From Leuctra nigra (taxonomy: Eukaryota > Arthropoda > Insecta > Plecoptera > Leuctridae), in NCBI GenBank assembly GCA_934045905.1, contig OW203769.1:14353705-14417704 (forward strand): a stretch of 64,000 nt of DNA, in the 5' to 3' direction. The position numbers and the translations under genes are program-made. Below the pieces are notes generated by a model. That model had not been told where the DNA came from, did not search any database, and saw only the letters and a program-made list of their open reading frames with translations. Position 1 is the first letter of the stretch. Every line of letters starts with the position of its first letter. Shown here one piece after another: positions 11,819 to 24,300 of the stretch.

Positions 11819-12294
11819 ATAATATATATTTTTTTATTTATAAGATGAAGATTTGATTGTTGACATCCGCATTGTTGTCTATTCCATTGTTGTAGAATGC
11901 ATTGTTGTAGATGTCATCATGTCGTTGTTGTAATAATATTATGTCATCCTCTTCTTTACTTTGGTCTTATTATTCCACTGATCGTTTGCAAATGTTACCA
12001 ATGTTAAATGCCATAAGACCACGATTACGACTCCAGCTTAGACTCAAGCATAGAATAATATTGAGATGTTTTCACGTCACATGTGATGGGCTGGATCTCT
12101 CAACACGGCGTCAATGTTCTCCATGCATAGAATTGATAGTGAACTAAGAGTATGTTTACACTCACTTTAAAAGAATATATTGTGTAGTAATTGACAACAA
12201 TGAGGGTACTTGACTCCTTATCATACAAACAACTCAAGCATACACTGATTGCTTCCATTGTTCAGTTTATAGTTTTTGTTTTTTTAATAGATAG

Positions 12295-12511
12295 GTACAC
12301 TTGGCCAAACAAAACTTGAACGTTCAATAAATCTGATGGGCCGATAAATGTAAGATCGCACCATCAGAAGTCAGTCTAAGCGATCTCATTGTCTCACTCT
12401 AGTAGGTGACCTCACATTTCAATGATAATAACAGGCTTTGATTGGTTACGGGACATGACCAGCAGTCATTCAAATTTGGTCAACGTTCAAGTTTTGTTTG
12501 GCCGAGTGTAC
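12295..12511. mobile_element. MITE in the gene 1 promoter region
   Basis: The ends are about 30-bp near-perfect inverted repeats: GTACACTTGGCCAAACAAAA on the left and TTTTGTTTGGCCGAGTGTAC on the right, both continuing into a paired AACTTGAACGTT block. The interior has no coding sequence. The right end lies 127 bp upstream of the gene 1 ATG, so it probably sits in or next to the core promoter. Confidence 0.75.
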
Positions 12512-12599
12512 ATTAGTTAATGCTATCCAACATGTGCCACCATTGTAAAATTGAATTCGTCAACTCTTGTCCAACTTGTGTATTCACGCGCGCGAATAA

Positions 12600-12605
12600 C
12601 ACGTG
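12600..12605. promoter_or_regulatory. E-box CACGTG upstream of gene 1 start
   Basis: A perfect CACGTG palindrome lies about 34 bp before the start codon. CLOCK/CYCLE or Myc/Max-type factors bind this motif, and some takeout-family genes are clock-controlled. A single 6-bp match is weak evidence and it may lie within the 5' UTR. Confidence 0.25.
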
Positions 12606-12638
12606 ATCTCTCCAGCTCCTCTAGTTGTCTTCCTCGCC

Positions 12639-12765
12639 ATGAGAGTGCTCCACCTGCTCGTCGTCGCGGCGCTCGGCGTCGTGGCGCTCTCTGAAGTCGT
12701 GCCGGGGTACAAGGGCATGCCGCCCATGTGGAAGAAGTTGTCGGCGCTGCCGCGAGAGGCCAGGG
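12639..12765 (+). CDS. Gene 1 exon 1: secreted JHBP/group-7-allergen-like protein
   Basis: First coding exon of a five-exon gene whose exons join in consistent phase to about 284 residues. The start is the ATG in CTCGCCATGA, because it opens directly into a signal peptide: basic MR followed by a hydrophobic run to about residue 18. Exon 1 ends AGG G with donor GTGAGT (phase 1). The mature protein has a short basic start, then across exons 2-5 the pattern of the JHBP/takeout and mite group-7 allergen families (TULIP fold, tubular lipid carriers): TGLS and MKI motifs, a GYYDF...LPIYGKGGF strand pair and an amphipathic C-terminal helix. The N-terminal cysteine pair usual in JHBP/takeout is absent, which favours the group-7-like branch. 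Likely role: extracellular binding of a hydrophobic ligand; the ligand is unknown. Family placement comes from pattern reading, not a search. Confidence 0.75.
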
Positions 12766-13735
12766 GTGAGTACTCAAGCCAGTGGTTCTCAGATAGTGGG
12801 GAATTACCTTCAGGAGTAGTAAAAATGTATAAAAGGGAATGTTTGACGTACAAATTACAGAAACATATTTTTAAAACTCATAATTATCATAATTGTGAAG
12901 AAACACTGTTGGTGACCAAATGTAAAATCGCCGAAAATTATTGTTCAAAACGTATAGAAGTGGTCCAAAGACCTTAATTTCTTTATTTTATTTTGCAATT
13001 GAAGGAATTGAATTACGTTGTGATTGATAACTGAAAATTGCAAACAGGGCTGACAGGACAACAAAAAAGGCTGGGCCAGTGGTATTTTAGAAATTTGTTG
13101 TGTTTGTATGCCTTCTAGACCTAATTTTTACCTCTATTTTTACTTAATTTGACATTTTATATTATTCAGAGATGAATTAAATGGATCATGTTACATTTTA
13201 CTAAAGTTACTCAAAATTGTAACGGGAAAAAAGTTCAGGTTACTATTTTCAATAAAGAAAGTAACTGAATAAAATTACAATTAATTCATTTTTAAAATAA
13301 CTTGTTACAGTTACATTTACTTGAAACTAACATGTTACTTTGTATCATGATACTACTCAACCCCAGTGTTGAATCCAGACATTTTTCTCGCGAGGGGCAC
13401 TTGAATAGTTGGGGGTGGCATATTTTTGGGCTAGTTTTTGAATGTTGGTTTTTCGGTGGGAGGGGGGGGGGGAGTAGAATAAATTTATGAATATGCTTGT
13501 AGTTGTACGAAGTACAGAAGTACAAAGCACTTATTATACGTAACATATTTTGAAAAGTCACAGTGGAAAACAGGTCATCAAGGTCATTCGTTTAGGTGCA
13601 ATTTTGAATCAAAGTGTATAGCTATTTTGGGGAATTATAAATTGCAAAATATGCAAAAATTGGTCTAAGAGATTTAAGAATAGGCTATTACATCCTCACG
13701 ACTCCGTTGACTAACTAACTGCCTTGACGTTGCAG

Positions 13736-13886
13736 TTGAGGTTGTCAAGACGATGATGAACGATGAACAACGCGGAGTTCTGGAGGATCAGTTCACCGCC
13801 ATCATCTATGCGATCCTCGGCAGTCCCAACATGGACCCGCTAGAGATCGCCCACGTCAACATCAACGTCCACCAGACATTCGCCAC
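13736..13886 (+). CDS. Gene 1 exon 2
   Basis: The acceptor is GACGTTGCAG and the donor GTGAGT. It enters in phase 1 (G|TT gives Val) and leaves in phase 2 (AC|C gives Thr). It encodes about residues 43-93: a helix (VVKTMMNDEQRGVLEDQF) then MDPLEIAHVNINVHQTFAT, which begins the first beta strands of the TULIP-like fold. Codon choice is GC-rich, unlike the flanking introns. A foldback element starts about 14 bp after the donor. Confidence 0.8.
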
Positions 13887-13900
13887 GTGAGTCATTCATT

Positions 13901-14333
13901 ACTGTAAACACGATGTAGAAAAAGGACCGCCATCTTTAAAATATAAGGTGGAAACTCTTCGCTGAATCACCATTGTAAACTTAGAATACGAATTACGGGT
14001 AGAAGTTGATGCATAAAACACACTGCTCGCGTATAAATCACTAGCGCTTTCTGGAGGAACTGAAGTATTCAAGGTCTATCGATTGACTAGTTTTAATGAT
14101 TAAAGAATGTTATAAGAATGTTTTAAAATTGTTTTGAATGTTTAAAGAGTGTTTTAATGTGCATTAGAATGCATCGCTAGTTAGAAACTTAAGCCCTAGC
14201 GCTAGTGAGTGTTACGCGATTGGCATCTACAGACCTTGATAATCGTGCTATTGGAACTGATATCGCGGAAAGACTCGAAGAGTTTCCACCTTATATTTTA
14301 AAGATGGCGTCCCTTTTTCTACATCGTGCTGTA
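13901..14333. mobile_element. Foldback element next to the exon 2 donor
   Basis: The arms of about 50 bp, reading TAGAAAAAGGACCGCCATCT on the left and AGATGGCGTCCCTTTTTCTA on the right, are near-perfect reverse complements. The left edge lies about 14 bp inside intron 2. No coding sequence was seen inside. Confidence 0.6.
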
Positions 14334-14344
14334 AAGATCATACT

Positions 14345-14470
14345 ATTCACAGCATCTGCACAAACTTCTTTTGTGTTAATATGTCAGCAATGCAAAAATA
14401 TTGAATTTTCCACCTGAAGGTGGATTTGTTGGCACGTTGACGGGTCAGATTTATAACTTTATTGAGTTAA
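14345..14470 (+). repeat. Dispersed repeat fragment
   Basis: The blocks ATTGAATTTTCCACCTGA and TTGGCACGTTGACGGGTCA followed by TATTTATAACTT-like sequence recur at 50260-50375. The copies differ by substitutions and small indels. The class is not recognised. Confidence 0.5.
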
Positions 14471-14842
14471 GACGGCTGGGTAGTGAGTTTGACCTTGAAG
14501 AGCTTTTTAATCGATGTTTATCAATATCTTTTACCAATGTAGTTGTAAACAAAATAAAGCTTTGTACGAGTATTCAGAACAGTCAATGAAAATAATTCCA
14601 TAGCTTGTAATGGTTTATTAGATTTACTTTGTCCTACAGTGCCCGAAAATTAGTAAAATTATGGTACTAACATCTGTTGGACAAAATAAAACTAATAACT
14701 TATTCCAAACTACGAAATTATTTTCATTGAACTGTTCTGAATACTCGTACAAAGCCCTATTTTGCTAACAATTACACTGGTAAAAGATATTGATAAAAAT
14801 CGATTAAAAACTCTTCAAGGCAACGCTCACTACTCAGCCCTC
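14471..14842. mobile_element. TTAA-flanked palindromic MITE in intron 2
   Basis: It is bounded by TTAA at 14467-14470 and 14843-14846. The arms, roughly 150 bp each, run from GACGGCTGGGTAGTGAG to its complement CTCACTACTCAGCCCTC and include CTTTGTACGAGTATTCAGAA in both directions. TTAA target duplication is characteristic of piggyBac-type elements. There is no transposase. Confidence 0.7.
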
Positions 14843-15143
14843 TTAAATAAAACGTTTTTAATGTTTTTCAAACATTTAAATGCCATTATCTCCGAAATTT
14901 AGTCGGTGACCAGAGTATTTTAAGTTTTCAATGCATTCAATATTAGTTGAAGAATATATCAACAGTTTTCTGTTGAAATTGTTGGTGAGGTATACATTTT
15001 TTGATCTTATATTGTAGATATTACTATTGGGGACAAAATAAAATGGGTTGGAAAAAATTGTTGGAAAATGAGATATCGCTGGTTCATCCTTAAGCCCCAA
15101 TAAAAAAAATGTCGCTGACGTGTTCTGTCCCGCCTCCTAACAG

Positions 15144-15335
15144 CATGGAGGGCACACTCGACGCCGTCACCGCCACGGGGCTGTCTGCCATGGAGGTCAC
15201 CAACATGAAGATCAACCCGCTGTTCTTCAAGGGCGAACTCGGCTTCGCTCTGCCCGCGTTCCACTCCCAGGGATACTACGACTTCAACGCGGTCTTCGCG
15301 GGCCTCCTGCCCATCTACGGCAAGGGCGGATTTGT
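15144..15335 (+). CDS. Gene 1 exon 3
   Basis: The acceptor is CCTCCTAACAG and the donor GT|GTAAGT (phase 2). It encodes about residues 93-157, the most diagnostic part: TGLSAMEVTNMKINPLFFKG, then the strand FALPAFHSQGYYDF and the LPIYGKGGF turn that matches JHBP-superfamily proteins. The last 28 bases plus the donor and about 65 bp of intron form the unit of the tandem array that begins inside this exon and fills most of the next 9.9 kb. If a downstream array donor were used instead, the TAA of GTGTAAGT would end translation right after Val. Confidence 0.8.
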
Positions 15336-18300
15336 GTAAGTCTTCATCAGAGTGTGGAGTGCTTAATGATTGATATCATGACATCAATGCCGAATTGCCA
15401 CTGCCCATCTACGGCAAGGGCGGATTTGTGTAAGTCTTCATCAGAGTGTGGAGTGTTTAATGATTGATATCATGACATCAATGCCGAATTGCCATTGCCC
15501 ATCTACGGCAAGGGCGGATTTGTGTAAGTCTTCATCAGAGTGTGGAGTGTTTAATGATTGATATCATGACATCAATGCCGAATTGCCATTGCCCATCTAC
15601 GGCAAGGGCGGATTTGTGTCTTCATCAGAGAGTGGAGTGCTTAATGATTGATATCATGACATCAATGCCGAATTGCCATTGCCTATCTACGGCAAGGGCG
15701 GATTTGTGTAAGTCTTCATCAGAGTGTGGAGTGTTTAATGATTGATATCATGACATCAATGCCGAATTGCCATTGCCCATCTACGGCAAGGGCGGATTTG
15801 TGTCTTCATCAGAGAGTGGAGTGCTTAATGATTGATATCATAACATCAATGCCGAATTGCCATTGCCCATCTACGGCAAGGGCGGATTTGTGTAAGTCTT
15901 CGTCAGAGAGTGGAGTGTTTAATGATTGATATCATGACATCAATGCCGAATTGCCATTGCCCATCTACGGCAAGGGCGGATTTGTGTAAGTCACATCAGA
16001 GAGTGGAGTGCTTAATGATTGATATCATGACATCAATGCCGAATTGCCATTGCCCATCTACGGCAAGGGCGGATTTGTGTAAGTCTTCATCAGAGTGTGG
16101 AGTGTTTAATGATTGATATCATGACATCAATGCCGAATTGCCATTGCCCATCTACGGCAAGGGCGGATTTGTGTCTTCATCAGAGAGTGGAGTGCTTAAT
16201 GATTGATATCATAACATCAATGCCGAATTGCCATTGCCCATCTACGGCAAGGGCGGATTTGTGTAAGTCTTCGTCAGAGAGTGGAGTGTTTAATGATTGA
16301 TATCATGACATCAATGCCGAATTGCCATTGCCCATCTACGGCAAGGGCGGATTTGTGTAAGTCACATCAGAGAGTGGAGTGCTTAATGATTGATATCATG
16401 ACATCAATGCCGAATTGCCATTGCCCATCTACGGCAAGGGCGGATTTGTGTAAGTCTTCATCAGAGTGTGGAGTGTTTAATGATTGATATCATGACATCA
16501 ATGCCGAATTGCCATTGCCCATCTACGGCAAGGGCGGATTTGTGTAAGTCACATCAGAGAGTGGAGTGCTTAATGATTGATATCATGACATCAATGCCGA
16601 ATTGCCATTGCCCATCTACGGCAAGGGCGGATTTGTGTAAGTCTTCATCAGAGTGTGGAGTGTTTAATGATTGATATCATGACATCAATGCCGAATTGCC
16701 ATTGCCCATCTACGGCAAGGGCGGATTTGTGTCTTCATCAGAGAGTGGAGTGCTTAATGATTGATATCATAACATCAATGCCGAATTGCCATTGCCCATC
16801 TACGGCAAGGGCGGATTTGTGTAAGTCTTCGTCAGAGAGTGGAGTGTTTAATGATTGATATCATGACATCAATGCCGAATTGCCATTGCCCATCTACGGC
16901 AAGGGCGGATTTGTGTAAGTCACATCAGAGAGTGGAGTGCTTAATGATTGATATCATGACATCAATGCCGAATTGCCATTGCCCATCTACGGCAAGGGCG
17001 GATTTGTGTAAGTCTTCATCAGAGTGTGGAGTGTTTAATGATTGATATCATGACATCAATGCCGAATTGCCATTGCCCATCTACGGCAAGGGCTGATTTG
17101 TGTAAGTCTTCATCAGAGTGTGGAGTGCTTAATGATTGATATCATGACATCAATGCCGAATTGCCATTGCCCATCTACGGCAAGGGCGGATTTGTGTAAG
17201 TCTTCAACAGAGTGTGGAGTGTTTAATGATTGATATCATAACATCAATGCCGAATTGCCATTGCCCATCTACGGCAAGGGCGGATTTGTGTAAGTCTTCA
17301 TCAGAGAGTGGAGTGTTTAATGATTGATATCATGACATCAATGCCGAATTGCCATTGCCCATCTACGGCAAGGGCGGATTTGTGTCTTCATCAGAGAGTG
17401 GAGTGCTTAATGATTGATATCATAACATCAATGCCGAATTGCCATTGCCCATCTACGGCAAGGGCGGATTTGTGTAAGTCTTCGTCAGAGAGTGGAGTGT
17501 TTAATGATTGATATCATGACATCAATGCCGAATTGCCATTGCCCATCTACGGCAAGGGCGGATTTGTGTCTTCATCAGAGAGTGGAGTGCTTAATGATTG
17601 ATATCATAACATCAATGCCGAATTGCCATTGCCCATCTACGGCAAGGGCGGATTTGTGTAAGTCTTCGTCAGAGAGTGGAGTGTTTAATGATTGATATCA
17701 TGACATCAATGCCGAATTGCCATTGCCCATCTACGGCAAGGGCGGATTTGTGTAAGTCACATCAGAGAGTGGAGTGCTTAATGATTGATATCATGACATC
17801 AATGCCGAATTGCCATTGCCCATCTACGGCAAGGGCGGATTTGTGTAAGTCTTCATCAGAGTGTGGAGTGTTTAATGATTGATATCATGACATCAATGCC
17901 GAATTGCCATTGCCCATCTACGGCAAGGGCTGATTTGTGTAAGTCTTCATCAGAGTGTGGAGTGCTTAATGATTGATATCATGACATCAATGCCGAATTG
18001 CCATTGCCCATCTACGGCAAGGGCGGATTTGTGTAAGTCTTCAACAGAGTGTGGAGTGTTTAATGATTGATATCATAACATCAATGCCGAATTGCCATTG
18101 CCCATCTACGGCAAGGGCGGATTTGTGTAAGTCTTGATCAGAGAGTGGAGTGTTTAATGATTAATATCATGACATCAATGCCGAATTGCCATTGCCCATC
18201 TACGGCAAGGGCGGATTTGTGTAAGTCTTCATCAGAGAGTGGAGTGTTTAATGATTGATATCATGACATCAATGCCGAATTGCCATTGCCCATCTACGGC

Positions 18301-21300
18301 AAGGGCGGATTTGTGTAAGTCTTGATCAGAGAGTGGAGTGTTTAATGATTAATATCATGACATCAATGCCGAATTGCCATTGCCCATCTACGGCAAGGGC
18401 GGATTTGTGTAAGTCTTCGTCAGAGAGTGGAGTGTTTAATGATTGATATCATGACATCAATGCCGAATTGCCATTGCCCATCTACGGCAAGGGCGGATTT
18501 GTGTCTTCATCAGAGAGTGGAGTGCTTAATGATTGATATCATAACATCAATGCCGAATTGCCATTGCCCATCTACGGCAAGGGCGGATTTGTGTAAGTCT
18601 TCGTCAGAGAGTGGAGTGTTTAATGATTGATATCATGACATCAATGCCGAATTGCCATTGCCCATCTACGGCAAGGGCGGATTTGTGTAAGTCACATCAG
18701 AGAGTGGAGTGCTTAATGATTGATATCATGACATCAATGCCGAATTGCCATTGCCCATCTACGGCAAGGGCGGATTTGTGTAAGTCTTCATCAGAGTGTG
18801 GAGTGCTTAATGATTGATATCATGACATCAATGCCGAATTGCCACTGCCCATCTACGGCAAGGGCGGATTTGTGTAAGTCTTCATCAGAGTGTGGAGTGT
18901 TTAATGATTGATATCTTGACATCAATGCCGAATTGCCATTGCCCATCTACGGCAAGGGCGGATTTGTGTAAGTCTTCATCAGAGTGTGGAGTGTTTAATG
19001 ATTGATATCATGACATCAATGCCGAATTGCCATTGCCCATCTACGGCAAGGGCGGATTTGTGTCTTCATCAGAGAGTGGAGTGCTTAATGATTGATATCA
19101 TGACATCAATGCCGAATTGCCATTGCCTATCTACGGCAAGGGCGGATTTGTGTAAGTCTTCATCAGAGTGTGGAGTGTTTAATGATTGATATCATGACAT
19201 CAATGCCGAATTGCCATTGCCCATCTACGGCAAGGGCGGATTTGTGTCTTCATCAGAGAGTGGAGTGCTTAATGATTGATATCATAACATCAATGCCGAA
19301 TTGCCATTGCCCATCTACGGCAAGGGCGGATTTGTGTAAGTCTTCGTCAGAGAGTGGAGTGTTTAATGATTGATATCATGACATCAATGCCGAATTGCCA
19401 TTGCCCATCTACGGCAAGGGCGGATTTGTGTAAGTCACATCAGAGAGTGGAGTGCTTAATGATTGATATCATGACATCAATGCCGAATTGCCATTGCCCA
19501 TCTACGGCAAGGGCGGATTTGTGTAAGTCTTCATCAGAGTGTGGAGTGTTTAATGATTGATATCATGACATCAATGCCGAATTGCCATTGCCCATCTACG
19601 GCAAGGGCGGATTTGTGTCTTCATCAGAGAGTGGAGTGCTTAATGATTGATATCATAACATCAATGCCGAATTGCCATTGCCCATCTACGGCAAGGGCGG
19701 ATTTGTGTAAGTCTTCGTCAGAGAGTGGAGTGTTTAATGATTGATATCATGACATCAATGCCGAATTGCCATTGCCCATCTACGGCAAGGGCGGATTTGT
19801 GTAAGTCACATCAGAGAGTGGAGTGCTTAATGATTGATATCATGACATCAATGCCGAATTGCCATTGCCCATCTACGGCAAGGGCGGATTTGTGTCTTCA
19901 TCAGAGAGTGGAGTGCTTAATGATTGATATCATAACATCAATGCCGAATTGCCATTGCCCATCTACGGCAAGGGCGGATTTGTGTAAGTCTTCGTCAGAG
20001 AGTGGAGTGTTTAATGATTGATATCATGACATCAATGCCGAATTGCCATTGCCCATCTACGGCAAGGGCGGATTTGTGTAAGTCTTCATCAGAGTGTGGA
20101 GTGTTTAATGATTGATATCATGACATCAATGCCGAATTGCCATTGCCCATCTACGGCAAGGGCGGATTTGTGTCTTCATCAGAGAGTGGAGTGCTTAATG
20201 ATTGATATCATAACATCAATGCCGAATTGCCATTGCCCATCTACGGCAAGGGCGGATTTGTGTAAGTCTTCGTCAGAGAGTGGAGTGTTTAATGATTGAT
20301 ATCATGACATCAATGCCGAATTGCCATTGCCCATCTACGGCAAGGGCGGATTTGTGTAAGTCACATCAGAGAGTGGAGTGCTTAATGATTGATATCATGA
20401 CATCAATGCCGAATTGCCACTGCCCATCTACGGCAAGGGCGGATTTGTGTAAGTCTTCATCAGAGTGTGGAGTGTTTAATGATTGATATCATGACATCAA
20501 TGCCGAATTGCCATTGCCCATCTACGGCAAGGGCGGATTTGTGTGAGTCTTCGTCAGAGAGTGGAGTGTTTAATGATTGATATCATGACATCAATGCCGA
20601 ATTGCCATTGCCCATCTACGGCAAGGGCGGATTTGTGTAAGTCACATCAGAGAGTGGAGTGCTTAATGATTGATATCATGACATCAATGCCGAATTGCCA
20701 TTGCCCATCTACGGCAAGGGCGGATTTGTGTAAGTCTTCATCAGAGTGTGGAGTGTTTAATGATTGATATCATGACATCAATGCCGAATTGCCATTGCCC
20801 ATCTACGGCAAGGGCTGATTTGTGTAAGTCTTCATCAGAGTGTGGAGTGCTTAATGATTGATATCATGACATCAATGCCGAATTGCCATTGCCCATCTAC
20901 GGCAAGGGCGGATTTGTGTAAGTCTTCAACAGAGTGTGGAGTGTTTAATGATTGATATCATAACATCAATGCCGAATTGCCATTGCCCATCTACGGCAAG
21001 GGCGGATTTGTGTAAGTCTTCATCAGAGAGTGGAGTGTTTAATGATTGATATCATGACATCAATGCCGAATTGCCATTGCCCATCTACGGCAAGGGCGGA
21101 TTTGTGTCTTCATCAGAGAGTGGAGTGCTTAATGATTGATATCATAACATCAATGCCGAATTGCCATTGCCCATCTACGGCAAGGGCGGATTTGTGTAAG
21201 TCTTCGTCAGAGAGTGGAGTGTTTAATGATTGATATCATGACATCAATGCCGAATTGCCATTGCCCATCTACGGCAAGGGCGGATTTGTGTCTTCATCAG

Positions 21301-24300
21301 AGAGTGGAGTGCTTAATGATTGATATCATAACATCAATGCCGAATTGCCATTGCCCATCTACGGCAAGGGCGGATTTGTGTAAGTCTTCGTCAGAGAGTG
21401 GAGTGTTTAATGATTGATATCATGACATCAATGCCGAATTGCCATTGCCCATCTACGGCAAGGGCGGATTTGTGTAAGTCACATCAGAGAGTGGAGTGCT
21501 TAATGATTGATATCATGACATCAATGCCGAATTGCCATTGCCCATCTACGGCAAGGGCGGATTTGTGTAAGTCTTCATCAGAGTGTGGAGTGTTTAATGA
21601 TTGATATCATGACATCAATGCCGAATTGCCATTGCCCATCTACGGCAAGGGCTGATTTGTGTAAGTCTTCATCAGAGTGTGGAGTGCTTAATGATTGATA
21701 TCATGACATCAATGCCGAATTGCCATTGCCCATCTACGGCAAGGGCGGATTTGTGTAAGTCTTCAACAGAGTGTGGAGTGTTTAATGATTGATATCATAA
21801 CATCAATGCCGAATTGCCATTGCCCATCTACGGCAAGGGCGGATTTGTGTAAGTCTTGATCAGAGAGTGGAGTGTTTAATGATTAATATCATGACATCAA
21901 TGCCGAATTGCCATTGCCCATCTACGGCAAGGGCGGATTTGTGTAAGTCTTCATCAGAGAGTGGAGTGTTTAATGATTGATATCATGACATCAATGCCGA
22001 ATTGCCATTGCCCATCTACGGCAAGGGCGGATTTGTGTAAGTCTTGATCAGAGAGTGGAGTGTTTAATGATTAATATCATGACATCAATGCCGAATTGCC
22101 ATTGCCCATCTACGGCAAGGGCGGATTTGTGTAAGTCTTCGTCAGAGAGTGGAGTGTTTAATGATTGATATCATGACATCAATGCCGAATTGCCATTGCC
22201 CATCTACGGCAAGGGCGGATTTGTGTCTTCATCAGAGAGTGGAGTGCTTAATGATTGATATCATAACATCAATGCCGAATTGCCATTGCCCATCTACGGC
22301 AAGGGCGGATTTGTGTAAGTCTTCGTCAGAGAGTGGAGTGTTTAATGATTGATATCATGACATCAATGCCGAATTGCCATTGCCCATCTACGGCAAGGGC
22401 GGATTTGTGTAAGTCACATCAGAGAGTGGAGTGCTTAATGATTGATATCATGACATCAATGCCGAATTGCCATTGCCCATCTACGGCAAGGGCGGATTTG
22501 TGTAAGTCTTCATCAGAGTGTGGAGTGCTTAATGATTGATATCATGACATCAATGCCGAATTGCCACTGCCCATCTACGGCAAGGGCGGATTTGTGTAAG
22601 TCTTCATCAGAGTGTGGAGTGTTTAATGATTGATATCTTGACATCAATGCCGAATTGCCATTGCCCATCTACGGCAAGGGCGGATTTGTGTAAGTCTTCA
22701 TCAGAGTGTGGAGTGTTTAATGATTGATATCATGACATCAATGCCGAATTGCCATTGCCCATCTACGGCAAGGGCGGATTTGTGTCTTCATCAGAGAGTG
22801 GAGTGCTTAATGATTGATATCATGACATCAATGCCGAATTGCCATTGCCTATCTACGGCAAGGGCGGATTTGTGTAAGTCTTCATCAGAGTGTGGAGTGT
22901 TTAATGATTGATATCATGACATCAATGCCGAATTGCCATTGCCCATCTACGGCAAGGGCGGATTTGTGTCTTCATCAGAGAGTGGAGTGCTTAATGATTG
23001 ATATCATAACATCAATGCCGAATTGCCATTGCCCATCTACGGCAAGGGCGGATTTGTGTAAGTCTTCGTCAGAGAGTGGAGTGTTTAATGATTGATATCA
23101 TGACATCAATGCCGAATTGCCATTGCCCATCTACGGCAAGGGCGGATTTGTGTAAGTCACATCAGAGAGTGGAGTGCTTAATGATTGATATCATGACATC
23201 AATGCCGAATTGCCATTGCCCATCTACGGCAAGGGCGGATTTGTGTAAGTCTTCATCAGAGTGTGGAGTGTTTAATGATTGATATCATGACATCAATGCC
23301 GAATTGCCATTGCCCATCTACGGCAAGGGCGGATTTGTGTCTTCATCAGAGAGTGGAGTGCTTAATGATTGATATCATAACATCAATGCCGAATTGCCAT
23401 TGCCCATCTACGGCAAGGGCGGATTTGTGTAAGTCTTCGTCAGAGAGTGGAGTGTTTAATGATTGATATCATGACATCAATGCCGAATTGCCATTGCCCA
23501 TCTACGGCAAGGGCGGATTTGTGTAAGTCACATCAGAGAGTGGAGTGCTTAATGATTGATATCATGACATCAATGCCGAATTGCCATTGCCCATCTACGG
23601 CAAGGGCGGATTTGTGTCTTCATCAGAGAGTGGAGTGCTTAATGATTGATATCATAACATCAATGCCGAATTGCCATTGCCCATCTACGGCAAGGGCGGA
23701 TTTGTGTAAGTCTTCGTCAGAGAGTGGAGTGTTTAATGATTGATATCATGACATCAATGCCGAATTGCCATTGCCCATCTACGGCAAGGGCGGATTTGTG
23801 TAAGTCTTCATCAGAGTGTGGAGTGTTTAATGATTGATATCATGACATCAATGCCGAATTGCCATTGCCCATCTACGGCAAGGGCGGATTTGTGTCTTCA
23901 TCAGAGAGTGGAGTGCTTAATGATTGATATCATAACATCAATGCCGAATTGCCATTGCCCATCTACGGCAAGGGCGGATTTGTGTAAGTCTTCGTCAGAG
24001 AGTGGAGTGTTTAATGATTGATATCATGACATCAATGCCGAATTGCCATTGCCCATCTACGGCAAGGGCGGATTTGTGTAAGTCTTGATCAGAGAGTGGA
24101 GTGTTTAATGATTGATATCATGACATCAATGCCGAGTGGAGTGTTTAATGATTGATATCATGACATCAATGCCGAATTGCCATTGCCCATCTACGGCAAG
24201 GGCGGATTTGTGTAAGTCTTCATCAGAGTGTGGAGTGCTTAATGATTGATATCATAACATCAATGCCGAATTGCCATTGCCCATCTACGGCAAGGGCGGA

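Noticed and set aside
11307..12250. Possible LTR element, from similar blocks ATTGACAACAATG...CTCCTTATCAT at about 11310 and 12188
   Set aside because: The similarity is only about 60-70 bp and imperfect, with no primer-binding site, polypurine tract or coding region between.
12603..12638. Earlier GTG start for gene 1
   Set aside because: GTG initiation is not expected in animal nuclear genes, and the ATG at 12639 opens directly into the signal peptide.
13292..13561. Overlapping small open frames in intron 1 of gene 1
   Set aside because: No domain, no splice support, and AT-rich composition unlike the real exons.
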